Positions 1-6,194 of a stretch of DNA of 13,544 nucleotides are shown here, piece by piece. The stretch is from positions 1-13,544 of the forward strand of contig JAKIZQ010000016.1 in the NCBI GenBank assembly GCA_022707945.1, read 5' to 3'. Both the position numbers and the translations under genes were made by a program. Source of the DNA: Bdellovibrionales bacterium (lineage in GTDB: Bacteria; Bdellovibrionota; JAFGOL01). How positions within the stretch are numbered: position 1 is the first letter of the stretch; every line of letters starts with the position of its first letter. The notes under the pieces were generated by a model. That model was not told where the DNA came from. It did not search any database and saw only the letters and a program-made list of their open reading frames with translations.

Positions 1-1392
1 CCTAACTTTTAAAAGTTCGCTCTCTTCAGCGTCTAGATCCTTTTCTCTTGCAGTCAACTGTTGCATTTCTTCCCTTAATATTTCATCTGCTGTTCTCTTT
101 CCAGATACAGTGAATTTTTCATCAGATGTTTTTATTATGACCTTTCCAGAGTCAACCATTTCTTTGGCTGAATTTATAAGTGTTTGAGCCTGTTCTTCGT
201 TGTCAAAGCCAGGAATTCCTATTATCTCTTGAGCTGTAGCCTCTGCAACTTCAAACACCGTCTTATATCCGTTCTGGAACAATGCGGTAGCAATAGTCTC
301 ACTTATGTTAGGTATCTGTGTTAAAGAGAATTTTGCATCCTCATAACGTTTAGACATATCAGTCTCGCCCATCACGTCTATCTTCCAGCCAGTCAATTGA
401 GCCGCAAGACGAACATTCTGTCCTCTTCTTCCTATTGCAAGACTAAGCTGTGTATCTGGAACTATGACTTCCATATACTTGTTGCTTTCATCTATAAGTA
501 CCTTACTAACCTCTGCAGGTTGCAACGCCGCACAAACGAATTTTGCTATATCAGAATTGTAAGCGATTATATCTATTCTTCCACCTTTCAACTCAGAAAC
601 GATATTTTGTACCCTTGCACCCCTTATTCCAACACAAGCACCTACAGGGTCTATGTCCTTATCCTTAGACATAACTGCTATCTTTGCTCTTGAGCCTGGA
701 TCTCTTGCCGCACTTTTTATTGATACTATGCCTTCATATATTTCTGGAACTTCCATTTCAAATAATTTTATGAGGTATAAAGGTGTTGCCCTTGAAAGTA
801 TTATTTGAGGACCTTTTGGTGTTTGTTGAACATCCAAAAGAAAAGCCTGTACTCTGTCGCCTATTCTATATTGCTCTCCAGGTATCTGCTCTTTTAAAGG
901 CATATACCCTTCTGTTTTTCCCAAATCTATTACTACCGTTCCTCTTTCAAAACGTCTTACTATACCGCTGATTACTTCTCCCTTTCTTGCAAGGAACTCA
1001 GAGTAGATTATCTCTCTTTCTGCATCACGTACTTTTTGATTTATTACCTGTTTCGCTGTTTGAGCGGCTATTCTACCGAACATAGCAGAATCTAGTTTTA
1101 CACCTATGCTGTCTCCAAGTTCAACCTCTGGATCATCTTTTTTTGCCTCAGAAAGTTCTATTTCTATATCTTCGTCAGCAACGTCGCCATCTTCTACAAC
1201 GGTTTTGAACTGGAAGAGCTCTATTTCAAAAGTTTCCTCGTTGTATTGAGCTTCTATCTCAACATGTGGACCCATTTTCTTTTTTGCGGCAGTAACAAGA
1301 GCGGCTTCTATAGCCTCTATTATCATCTTCTTATCTATGCCTTTGTCCTTACCAAATTGTTCTATGACTCTTTCTAGTTCTTCAAACATCAT
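1..1392 (-). CDS. nusA: Transcription termination/antitermination factor NusA (3' end outside window)
   Basis: NusA binds RNA polymerase and nascent RNA in the cytoplasm and modulates pausing, intrinsic termination and antitermination. I translated the whole stretch by hand: 464 codons are open with no stop, and the gene runs off the left edge. Visible domains in order are the N-terminal polymerase-binding region (about 1-125), an S1 RNA-binding domain (about 137-200, GEVISGIVRRFERG), KH1 (about 205-280, with VGACVGIRGARVQNI) and KH2 (about 285-345, with LSLAIGRRGQNVRLAAQLTG). A helix-hairpin-helix-like tail follows (about 350-420, QIPNISETIA and IIGIPGF). Two ATGs stand in tandem at 1392 and 1389; a GAGAGG ribosome site 8 bases upstream favours the first. 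It starts 5 bases after the rimP stop, the classic rimP-nusA pairing. In most bacteria infB follows, which would lie left of this window. Confidence 0.97.
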   Translation of the reverse strand, partial: MMFEELERVIEQFGKDKGIDKKMIIEAIEAALVTAAKKKMGPHVEIEAQYNEETFEIELFQFKTVVEDGDVADEDIEIELSEAKKDDPEVELGDSIGVKLDSAMFGRIAAQTAKQVINQKVRDAEREIIYSEFLARKGEVISGIVRRFERGTVVIDLGKTEGYMPLKEQIPGEQYRIGDRVQAFLLDVQQTPKGPQIILSRATPLYLIKLFEMEVPEIYEGIVSIKSAARDPGSRAKIAVMSKDKDIDPVGACVGIRGARVQNIVSELKGGRIDIIAYNSDIAKFVCAALQPAEVSKVLIDESNKYMEVIVPDTQLSLAIGRRGQNVRLAAQLTGWKIDVMGETDMSKRYEDAKFSLTQIPNISETIATALFQNGYKTVFEVAEATAQEIIGIPGFDNEEQAQTLINSAKEMVDSGKVIIKTSDEKFTVSGKRTADEILREEMQQLTAREKDLDAEESELLKVR

Positions 1393-1397
1393 AAAAG

Positions 1398-1862
1398 CTA
1401 CCTCTCAAATTTTAGCTTTGCTCTTTTAATATCGCTGATCTTGACCTCTTTGGTCTTTCCCTCTACCTCAAAAACTATCGTATCCGTGTTCACGTTCTGT
1501 ATCCTGCCAACAAAAGAACCACCAACTGGTTCCATGATAACAACATTAGCAAGTTTCCCTTTAAACCTTTTGTAGTCATCCATCTTATAGAGTGGTCTTT
1601 CTAGACCCGGTGTAGAAACCTCTAAGGTATAGTCTGTTTTTATAATTCCCTCTACATCTATAAGTCTTTGCACCATTCTGCTAACTTCTTCACAATCAGA
1701 GACTTTAAGGGTACACTCAGGCTGAGTTTCTCCTATCCTGTCTACATAAAGCCTTAAAAGAGGCTTTCTTGAGCTTGAAAGTTCTATGTCCACTAGGTCT
1801 ATCCCCATAGATTTAAGCTCAGAATTAAGGAAATCTGCAATGCTCTGCTTAGATAAAGACAA
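1398..1862 (-). CDS. rimP: Ribosome maturation factor RimP
   Basis: RimP assists maturation of the 30S ribosomal subunit in the cytoplasm. The 154-residue length is normal for the family. The N-terminal alpha/beta domain includes GIDLVDIELSSSRKPLLRLYVDR (split: GIDLVDIEL at 20-28, LLRLYVDR at 35-42). The diagnostic EVSTPGLERPL motif is at 81-91, followed by the family's F-x-G element (RFKGK, 99-103) and a C-terminal SH3-like beta domain. The start codon is TTG, chosen because a GGGAGGG ribosome site lies 7 bases upstream and no ATG fits the frame there. It sits just before nusA, as in most bacteria. The 100-base leader upstream contains a terminator-like hairpin, so expression may be attenuated; that part is inference. 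Confidence 0.95.
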   Translation of the reverse strand: MSLSKQSIADFLNSELKSMGIDLVDIELSSSRKPLLRLYVDRIGETQPECTLKVSDCEEVSRMVQRLIDVEGIIKTDYTLEVSTPGLERPLYKMDDYKRFKGKLANVVIMEPVGGSFVGRIQNVNTDTIVFEVEGKTKEVKISDIKRAKLKFER

Positions 1863-1868
1863 AGTACA

Positions 1869-1876
1869 GCCCTCCC
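1869..1876 (-). promoter_or_regulatory. Ribosome binding site that fixes the TTG start of rimP
   Basis: The minus strand reads GGGAGGGC here, a near-perfect anti-16S match, 7 bases before TTG at 1862. It fixes the unusual start codon. The final AGGGC of this site is also complementary to the GCCCT arm of the upstream terminator-like hairpin at 1893-1897, so the ribosome site could be sequestered in an alternative fold. Confidence 0.7.
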
Positions 1877-1880
1877 TTTT

Positions 1881-1908
1881 AATAATAAAAATAGGGCACT
1901 AAAGCCCT
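1881..1908 (-). terminator. Intrinsic terminator-like hairpin between pyrE and rimP
   Basis: On the minus strand a five-pair stem AGGGC/GCCCT with a six-base loop (TTTAGT) is followed directly by ATTTTTATTATT. It is about 55 bases past the pyrE stop and would end the long upstream operon. The stem is short, so termination may be partial. It lies immediately before the rimP ribosome site, so if a rimP promoter lies upstream of it, it would act as an attenuator instead. Confidence 0.55.
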
Positions 1909-1913
1909 TAATT

Positions 1914-1941
1914 GGCTTGAATAGCACAAGCCCCCGCTATT
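1914..1941 (-). other. Two mutually exclusive hairpins in the pyrE-rimP gap
   Basis: In the minus-strand transcript AATAGC can pair with GCTATT (plus-strand arms 1936-1941 and 1920-1925, loop of 10). Alternatively GGCTTG, which lies in that loop, can pair with CAAGCC immediately after (arms 1927-1932 and 1914-1919). Both cannot form at once. CAAGCC can also reach the downstream GGCTT that forms part of the terminator-like hairpin. The pairings are read directly from sequence; any regulatory role is inference. Confidence 0.4.
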
Positions 1942-1946
1942 AGCAA
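1918..1946 (-). promoter_or_regulatory. Weak candidate sigma-70 promoter for rimP-nusA
   Basis: The minus strand has TTGCTA (1946-1941), a 17-base spacer and TATTCA (1923-1918), preceded by TGC as in an extended -10. The -10 match is poor (three of six). The same TTGCTA -35 hexamer appears in both stronger promoters near 12680, which is why I list it. Transcripts would start around 1911 and run through the terminator-like hairpin. Confidence 0.3.
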
Positions 1947-1964
1947 GAGCTTTTTAAGCAGGTA

Positions 1965-2534
1965 CTAAGCAGAAACAATGTCTGCTTTAGTTACTAGGGA
2001 TATAAACTTATAACCAGCTTCCTCTATGGCTTCTCTACCGCCCTCTTGCCTATCAACAACGGATATTATACCAAGGATATCAAGACCATGTTCCTTTGCC
2101 CTGTCACAAGACTTAAGAGTAGAGCCACCAGTAGTTACAACATCCTCAAGAATAACTACTTTGGTCCCACTTGGTACGTTCTTTATACCCTCTATCCAGC
2201 GTCCAGTGCCATGAGCTTTTGGTTCTTTCCTTATGTAGAAAGCATGAAGGTCACCACCTTGGCTGTGACTTAGAACAGAAGTAGCAGTAGAAAGAGGATC
2301 AGCACCCATGGTTATACCACCAACAGCCTTTGCCCCTTTGAACTCATCATTAACAGCGATGTTAATAAGTTTACCTAAAAGAAATGATCCCTTTGAATTA
2401 AGTGCAGTTTGTTTTACGTCTATATAAAAATCAGATTTCTTACCACTTGCAAGGACTACATCCCTTTTTTCATAAGAAAGCTCTCTTAAAAGATCCCTCA
2501 ATTCTTTCCATTCATTCGTGTTTTTAAATTTCAT
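1965..2534 (-). CDS. pyrE: Orotate phosphoribosyltransferase PyrE
   Basis: PyrE joins orotate to PRPP to give orotidine 5'-phosphate, the fifth step of pyrimidine biosynthesis, in the cytoplasm. The 189-residue length is typical. KKSDFYID (32-39) is the family's N-terminal substrate element. The flexible catalytic loop is FYIRKEPKAHGTGRWIEG (99-116), with the expected Arg-Lys, Lys106 and His108. The PRPP-binding loop is VVILEDVVTTGGST (126-139), with the acidic pair E130-D131. The ATG overlaps the stop of the upstream gene as ATGA, which suggests translational coupling. It is the last gene of the long envelope operon and is followed by a terminator-like hairpin. No functional link to its envelope neighbours is evident. 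Confidence 0.96.
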   Translation of the reverse strand: MKFKNTNEWKELRDLLRELSYEKRDVVLASGKKSDFYIDVKQTALNSKGSFLLGKLINIAVNDEFKGAKAVGGITMGADPLSTATSVLSHSQGGDLHAFYIRKEPKAHGTGRWIEGIKNVPSGTKVVILEDVVTTGGSTLKSCDRAKEHGLDILGIISVVDRQEGGREAIEEAGYKFISLVTKADIVSA

Positions 2535-3277
2535 TTTCTAAAAAACCCCTTTTTGTTTTTATCTTTTGACATGCCCTTTCTTTTTCTCTTTATGTAAATA
2601 TAAACAACTACGAATACAACCAAAGCTATTAATAGTGACATCCATAGAGCTGATGACTTCTTGGCTTCTCCAATTTGTAATGCTTTCTTTTCCTTACCGT
2701 CTAAAGCTGTTTTAATGGCCTGCTTTTGGCCGAACAATAGACCTTTTAGACCTGTATCCAAAGGCTCTGCTGGTAAAGACATCCTCATCTTCATACTCTC
2801 TATCAACTTATAGAGTTCAGACATATAGATGTTGTACTTATTCTTTTCAACGGTAACTGTAAAAAGCACTGCCCTTCCATCCTTTACTGTTGCAAGATAA
2901 CGAGTGTAATAATCTGGAACAGCTGTACTAAGATGCTGACTATCTACCCACTTTTGCCCAAATATATCTTTATACTGAGTGTAAGTAGGAGTGCTTTTAA
3001 CTTTTTTATTTTCTTTAAGGTCATAACTTACCATCGAACCACTTAAATAATCATAATAGTCCTTCATATTATCCGAAGGTCCTTGAGGACCAGCCGCCAT
3101 AACTATAACAACCTCGCTGGTCTTTTTTGGATCTAGAGGTTGGCAAGTCCAATAATTGCCAGATTCTGAACAACCCCATGAATCAGGAAGATTGAATTCT
3201 ATGAAACTATTAACGAAAGGTTTTGCTTCGACCACGTTCGTGCTTAAAATAGAAGCTAACAAACAAATTAGTAACAT
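2531..3277 (-). CDS. Unrecognised membrane-anchored periplasmic protein
   Basis: I do not recognise this 248-residue protein. It begins with a short hydrophobic signal-like segment ending VVEA (residues 1-18). A predicted periplasmic region of about 190 residues follows, with a Cys pair (Cys36, Cys45, in WGCSESGNYWTCQP) that could form a disulfide. Near the C-terminus is one transmembrane helix (about 209-229, LWMSLLIALVVFVVVYIYI) and then a strongly basic tail rich in Lys and Arg, consistent with an anchored protein whose tail is cytoplasmic. An AGGAGG ribosome site sits 4 bases before the ATG. It follows the CDP-alcohol transferase-like gene by 23 bases and overlaps pyrE by 4. The lipid and envelope neighbours suggest an envelope role, but no function can be assigned. 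Confidence 0.8.
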   Translation of the reverse strand: MLLICLLASILSTNVVEAKPFVNSFIEFNLPDSWGCSESGNYWTCQPLDPKKTSEVVIVMAAGPQGPSDNMKDYYDYLSGSMVSYDLKENKKVKSTPTYTQYKDIFGQKWVDSQHLSTAVPDYYTRYLATVKDGRAVLFTVTVEKNKYNIYMSELYKLIESMKMRMSLPAEPLDTGLKGLLFGQKQAIKTALDGKEKKALQIGEAKKSSALWMSLLIALVVFVVVYIYIKRKRKGMSKDKNKKGFFRK

Positions 3278-3300
3278 AAGTCCTCCTAATTATAGAAGCA

Positions 3301-3897
3301 TCAGTCAGTAAACCAAATATCCCAAATCATCCTTGATGCTGTATAGTTTGCAACAATTGCGATCAATATAGAGGCTACAGCAAGTCCATAAGGGCCAAAG
3401 AACATACCAAGAGAAATAATGGCGAACCTTTCTGGTCTGTGGATAAAACCATGTGCTACGTCGTAGCCAAATTGTCTTGCTCTTACCATTATAAAAACCG
3501 TCATTAAAGATCCAACAAGACAAAGATAGGCAAATATCGCAAAATATGCTTTCTCTGCTTGTATAAAGAACACTGCTATACCGGTATAGAATATAATCTC
3601 TGAATACAGGTCCGTTATTGAATCCACCAATGCACGTCTGCTTTCTTTATCATCCCTTTTTTCTGCAACCATTGAACCCATAATGTCGGACGCAGCAGCC
3701 AAGATGCCGGCAAGTCCAGCTTGCCCCACACCGTCGGCAAATAATAATATTGCACAAATTGAGCAAAGCACCAACACTGTTATAGAGAAAAAATTAGAAT
3801 GCAGACCTTCTTTAACAAATATTGGTATGAAATAACTAAAGGCTTTTTCATAATAGGATTTAAGTTTTATACGAATTTGTTTAGAATCTATCTTCAA
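3301..3897 (-). CDS. CDP-alcohol phosphatidyltransferase-like protein with degenerate active-site motif
   Basis: The fold looks like the CDP-alcohol phosphatidyltransferase family, integral membrane enzymes that swap CMP for an alcohol head group during phospholipid synthesis. The N-terminal element is EGLHSNFFSIT (30-40). Several transmembrane helices follow, and a late VRARQFGYDV...RPERF segment (138-158) is family-typical. The signature DxxDGxxAR(x8)GxxxDxxxD is present but altered. Asp71, Ala78, Asp92 and Asp96 are kept, while the second Asp is Gly74, the Gly is Ser75, the Arg is Glu79 and the later Gly is Arg88. Activity is therefore doubtful, or the substrate differs. The start is TTG, with AAGGAGG 10 bases upstream. 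It lies 19 bases after the TolC-like gene. The length of 198 is normal for the family. The specific alcohol substrate cannot be inferred. Confidence 0.75.
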   Translation of the reverse strand: MKIDSKQIRIKLKSYYEKAFSYFIPIFVKEGLHSNFFSITVLVLCSICAILLFADGVGQAGLAGILAAASDIMGSMVAEKRDDKESRRALVDSITDLYSEIIFYTGIAVFFIQAEKAYFAIFAYLCLVGSLMTVFIMVRARQFGYDVAHGFIHRPERFAIISLGMFFGPYGLAVASILIAIVANYTASRMIWDIWFTD

Positions 3898-3916
3898 ATA
3901 TGAACAGCCTCCTTAA

Positions 3917-5266
3917 CTATCTGTTGTATTGCAAAGATGGAACGACTTCTTTCCCTGTTATCTTACTAAGATCAGCCAAAGCCATATTGTAGTTGTATAT
4001 AGACATACTGTAATTTATTTTTGCCTCAAAGTATCCTTTCATTGAGTCTATGAGATCCTTAACATCATCGCTAGTACCTATTCCATAACCAAGAGCGGCA
4101 TTCATCATCCATTTACTTCCATTGGATTCACCTTCTTTTGCATATTCAACAGCCTGCTTGTAATCCAAAGCTTCCCTAAAAGCTTTCCTTACCTGAAGTA
4201 CTTTACCTTCTGTAAGGGTGTCTTTGGAGAACAATAGTTTTTCATACTCTGCCTTGCTTTGTTTTGACATCGCATTTATTGTCCACCAATCCAGGTTGAA
4301 CCTAAATCCGACCATAACTCCAGCACCGTAATTATTAAAAGGATCGTTAGCAAAAACACTTTGTTGTTTTTCATTAACATTACTGTAAGAATACTGTCCA
4401 AATCCAAGAGCAAAAAGCGCTGGTCTTTTTTGTTTTGCCTGTCCTTGCCAAAGAGCCTTGGTGGCCTCTATGCCAGAGAACAGCATTTTAAGTTCTGGAC
4501 TACCATCCATTGCCATAGCGACATATTTATCTTCACTACTAAGATCTACGTCTTCTGGATATAAGTATTCCTCGTCCAATTCAACTTTTGTATCCCTTGG
4601 GAGTCCCATTGTCCAAACCAATGCTTTTTCTGCAAGATATTTTCCTCTTAAAGCTTCGTCACTCTTTATCTTTATTTGAGAATAGAAAGTCTTTAACGCA
4701 TAAAGGTCTTCTCTTTTTATCTTGTTCTTTTCTAAAAGTTCTTCTGCTTTTTTAACAGCACCGTCCATTTTGCTATTGGCTTCACCAACTAGGTCCACCA
4801 TGTCATTAGCAAGCTGAAGGCCATAGTAGAATTGTTTTGTCCTGTATATAAGATCTTCTTCTTTGTTCTTTACCTTATTGGTCTCTACATCGTAACCATG
4901 TTTAGCGGCATTTTTATATTCATCGACTACACCAAAGGTATAAATTGGCTGTATCATTGTTCCACGAATCGTAGCGAATGCTCCCCATTTAGACCAGTTA
5001 CTTTGTGATTGTAATGCATCTCCGGTATGTTGGAACACTGGAGCACCCATTATATAGAGTTCTGTTTTAGGGAACAAAGCAGCTCTTGCCTGATCTATCC
5101 TTCCTTGAGCTAGGTCTATGCTCTTTCTTTCTCCAATCAATTCTCCATTATAGTTAAGTGTTCTTTTAAGTGCAGAAGCAAGACTAACTTTTTCTTTTCC
5201 GACTGTATCATCAGAAAAAATACTAACAGAGAATAATAACAGAAAAACAAGAGCAAAAAATCTCAA
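3917..5266 (-). CDS. TolC-family outer membrane protein
   Basis: TolC-family proteins are trimeric outer-membrane channels with a long periplasmic alpha-helical barrel, used by efflux pumps, type I secretion and some lipid-transport systems. This 449-residue protein has a signal peptide (about 1-18, FALVFLLLFSVSIFS). The hallmark ALxxxLxxN-like opening is SLASALKRTLNYN (28-40), and then come DLAQGRIDQARAALFPKTEL and long amphipathic helices in two repeats. The C-terminal half ends with YFEAKINYSMSIYNYNMALADLSKITG, typical of the family. The start is TTG: its last two bases are the first two of the upstream gene's TGA (TTGA), and AAGGGGG lies 7 bases upstream. No inner-membrane pump or adaptor is in the window. 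Its close link to an MlaC-like gene suggests envelope lipid traffic rather than drug efflux, as inference. Confidence 0.9.
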   Translation of the reverse strand: MRFFALVFLLLFSVSIFSDDTVGKEKVSLASALKRTLNYNGELIGERKSIDLAQGRIDQARAALFPKTELYIMGAPVFQHTGDALQSQSNWSKWGAFATIRGTMIQPIYTFGVVDEYKNAAKHGYDVETNKVKNKEEDLIYRTKQFYYGLQLANDMVDLVGEANSKMDGAVKKAEELLEKNKIKREDLYALKTFYSQIKIKSDEALRGKYLAEKALVWTMGLPRDTKVELDEEYLYPEDVDLSSEDKYVAMAMDGSPELKMLFSGIEATKALWQGQAKQKRPALFALGFGQYSYSNVNEKQQSVFANDPFNNYGAGVMVGFRFNLDWWTINAMSKQSKAEYEKLLFSKDTLTEGKVLQVRKAFREALDYKQAVEYAKEGESNGSKWMMNAALGYGIGTSDDVKDLIDSMKGYFEAKINYSMSIYNYNMALADLSKITGKEVVPSLQYNR

Positions 5267-5460
5267 TTCTTATCCCCCTTTTTTAGCATTACAGGAACGA
5301 CAAAAACTAGCAACGTAGCGCAGGCTGATAAACCAACAAAAGCTTGTATGGCAAGTCCAAAATATCCTTCTATCATAGCGATGAACAAAGATAACACACC
5401 TACCATGACTATAAATAGTGTAACTAATATATGCTCCTTTATTTTATAAAGAAGATCCAT
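5263..5460 (-). CDS. Small two-helix inner membrane protein, unknown function
   Basis: This 65-residue protein consists almost entirely of two predicted transmembrane helices (about 12-30 and 34-58). A short turn containing Glu31 joins them, and the ends are charged (MDLLYKIKEH at the start, KKGDKN at the end). I do not recognise a family. Its reality is supported by context: the ATG overlaps the MlaC-like stop by one base (TAATG) and its TGA overlaps the TTG start of the TolC-like gene. It is therefore wedged between two genes with no spare sequence. It could be a membrane partner of the MlaC-like or TolC-like protein; this is guesswork from position. Confidence 0.75.
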   Translation of the reverse strand: MDLLYKIKEHILVTLFIVMVGVLSLFIAMIEGYFGLAIQAFVGLSACATLLVFVVPVMLKKGDKN

Positions 5461-6161
5461 TAAGCCCCCTTTTTTGCAGCAAGACGATCAGCCTTATCTG
5501 TTTTTGCTCTTTCGTCTTTTGTCTCTTTTAACTTTTTCTTCATAAGATCTATTAGTTTTGAATATGATTTTTTAGATATAACCTCGTTGAACTGTGATCT
5601 AAAACTTGGCACCCACCTTTCTCCATCAACGTCAACATCATATATTTTCCATTCTCCATTGTTGTTCTGAATGTACCAATCCATTATGAAGTTCATCCTT
5701 CTTTTCTTTTTGTTCTGTACTATAGAACGAATCACAGCCTTGTTCTTGCTAGACTCAAGGACACTATGTGTCATGTTATAGCTACCAAAGTAGTCGTTAG
5801 CTATTGGATAAACGATGGATTCTATAAGCTGTTTGAATATGCTAACAAAATTATTCCTATCATTTTCACCCTTGCAGGCCCAATGATCGCTCCTGAACTT
5901 TTTAGTAGTTGAATCATAATCATATTTCAAGGATTTTTCACACACGTCGTAGAAATCTATCAACTTAGATGTTCTATCTGCAAGAGTGGAATCTGTGCTC
6001 ATATATTGTTTATATGAAATCTCCCCTTTTACATACTTAGCCTTGTTGTCTGCCATCTTATTAAAACCGTCGAGCATATTCAATACTACTTTTTTAGCAG
6101 GAACATCCTCTGCATAAGACAAAGAGCTTACCAAGATCATGATGGATAATAAATAGTGCAT
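5460..6161 (-). CDS. MlaC/Ttg2D-like periplasmic phospholipid-binding protein
   Basis: MlaC-family proteins carry phospholipids across the periplasm between an outer-membrane complex and the MlaFEDB inner-membrane transporter. The 233-residue protein has a signal peptide (1-17, cut after SYA). The family pattern follows: an aromatic-rich IYPIANDYFGSYN segment near the middle, a stretch of strands ending in MDWYIQNNNGEWKIYDVDVDG, then RSQFNEVISKKSYSKLIDLMKKKL near the end. The C-terminus carries an extra Lys-rich tail (KETKDERAKTDKADRLAAKK). The usual ABC partners MlaF, MlaE and MlaD are not in the window, so it is an orphan here. A GGAGG site 10 bases before the ATG supports the start, and the gap to the EnvC gene is 33 bases. 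Family assignment is good; ligand and partners are inferred. Confidence 0.87.
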   Translation of the reverse strand: MHYLLSIMILVSSLSYAEDVPAKKVVLNMLDGFNKMADNKAKYVKGEISYKQYMSTDSTLADRTSKLIDFYDVCEKSLKYDYDSTTKKFRSDHWACKGENDRNNFVSIFKQLIESIVYPIANDYFGSYNMTHSVLESSKNKAVIRSIVQNKKKRRMNFIMDWYIQNNNGEWKIYDVDVDGERWVPSFRSQFNEVISKKSYSKLIDLMKKKLKETKDERAKTDKADRLAAKKGA

Positions 6162-6194
6162 TTATAAACAACCTCCGTTTTACTCTACTATAAT

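Noticed and set aside
397..971. Plus-strand open frames of 98 and 62 codons
   Set aside because: They lie inside nusA, which I translated without interruption on the minus strand; their products are Cys- and Tyr-rich with no motifs.
1863..1964. A tRNA gene in the pyrE-rimP gap, as upstream of rimP in E. coli
   Set aside because: No cloverleaf, TTCGA-type T-loop or CCA-bearing acceptor stem can be formed; the hairpins are short and overlapping.
3305..3523. A 72-codon minus-strand frame rich in Trp and Cys
   Set aside because: It overlaps the end of the CDP-alcohol transferase-like gene in another frame, and its composition is unlike a real protein.
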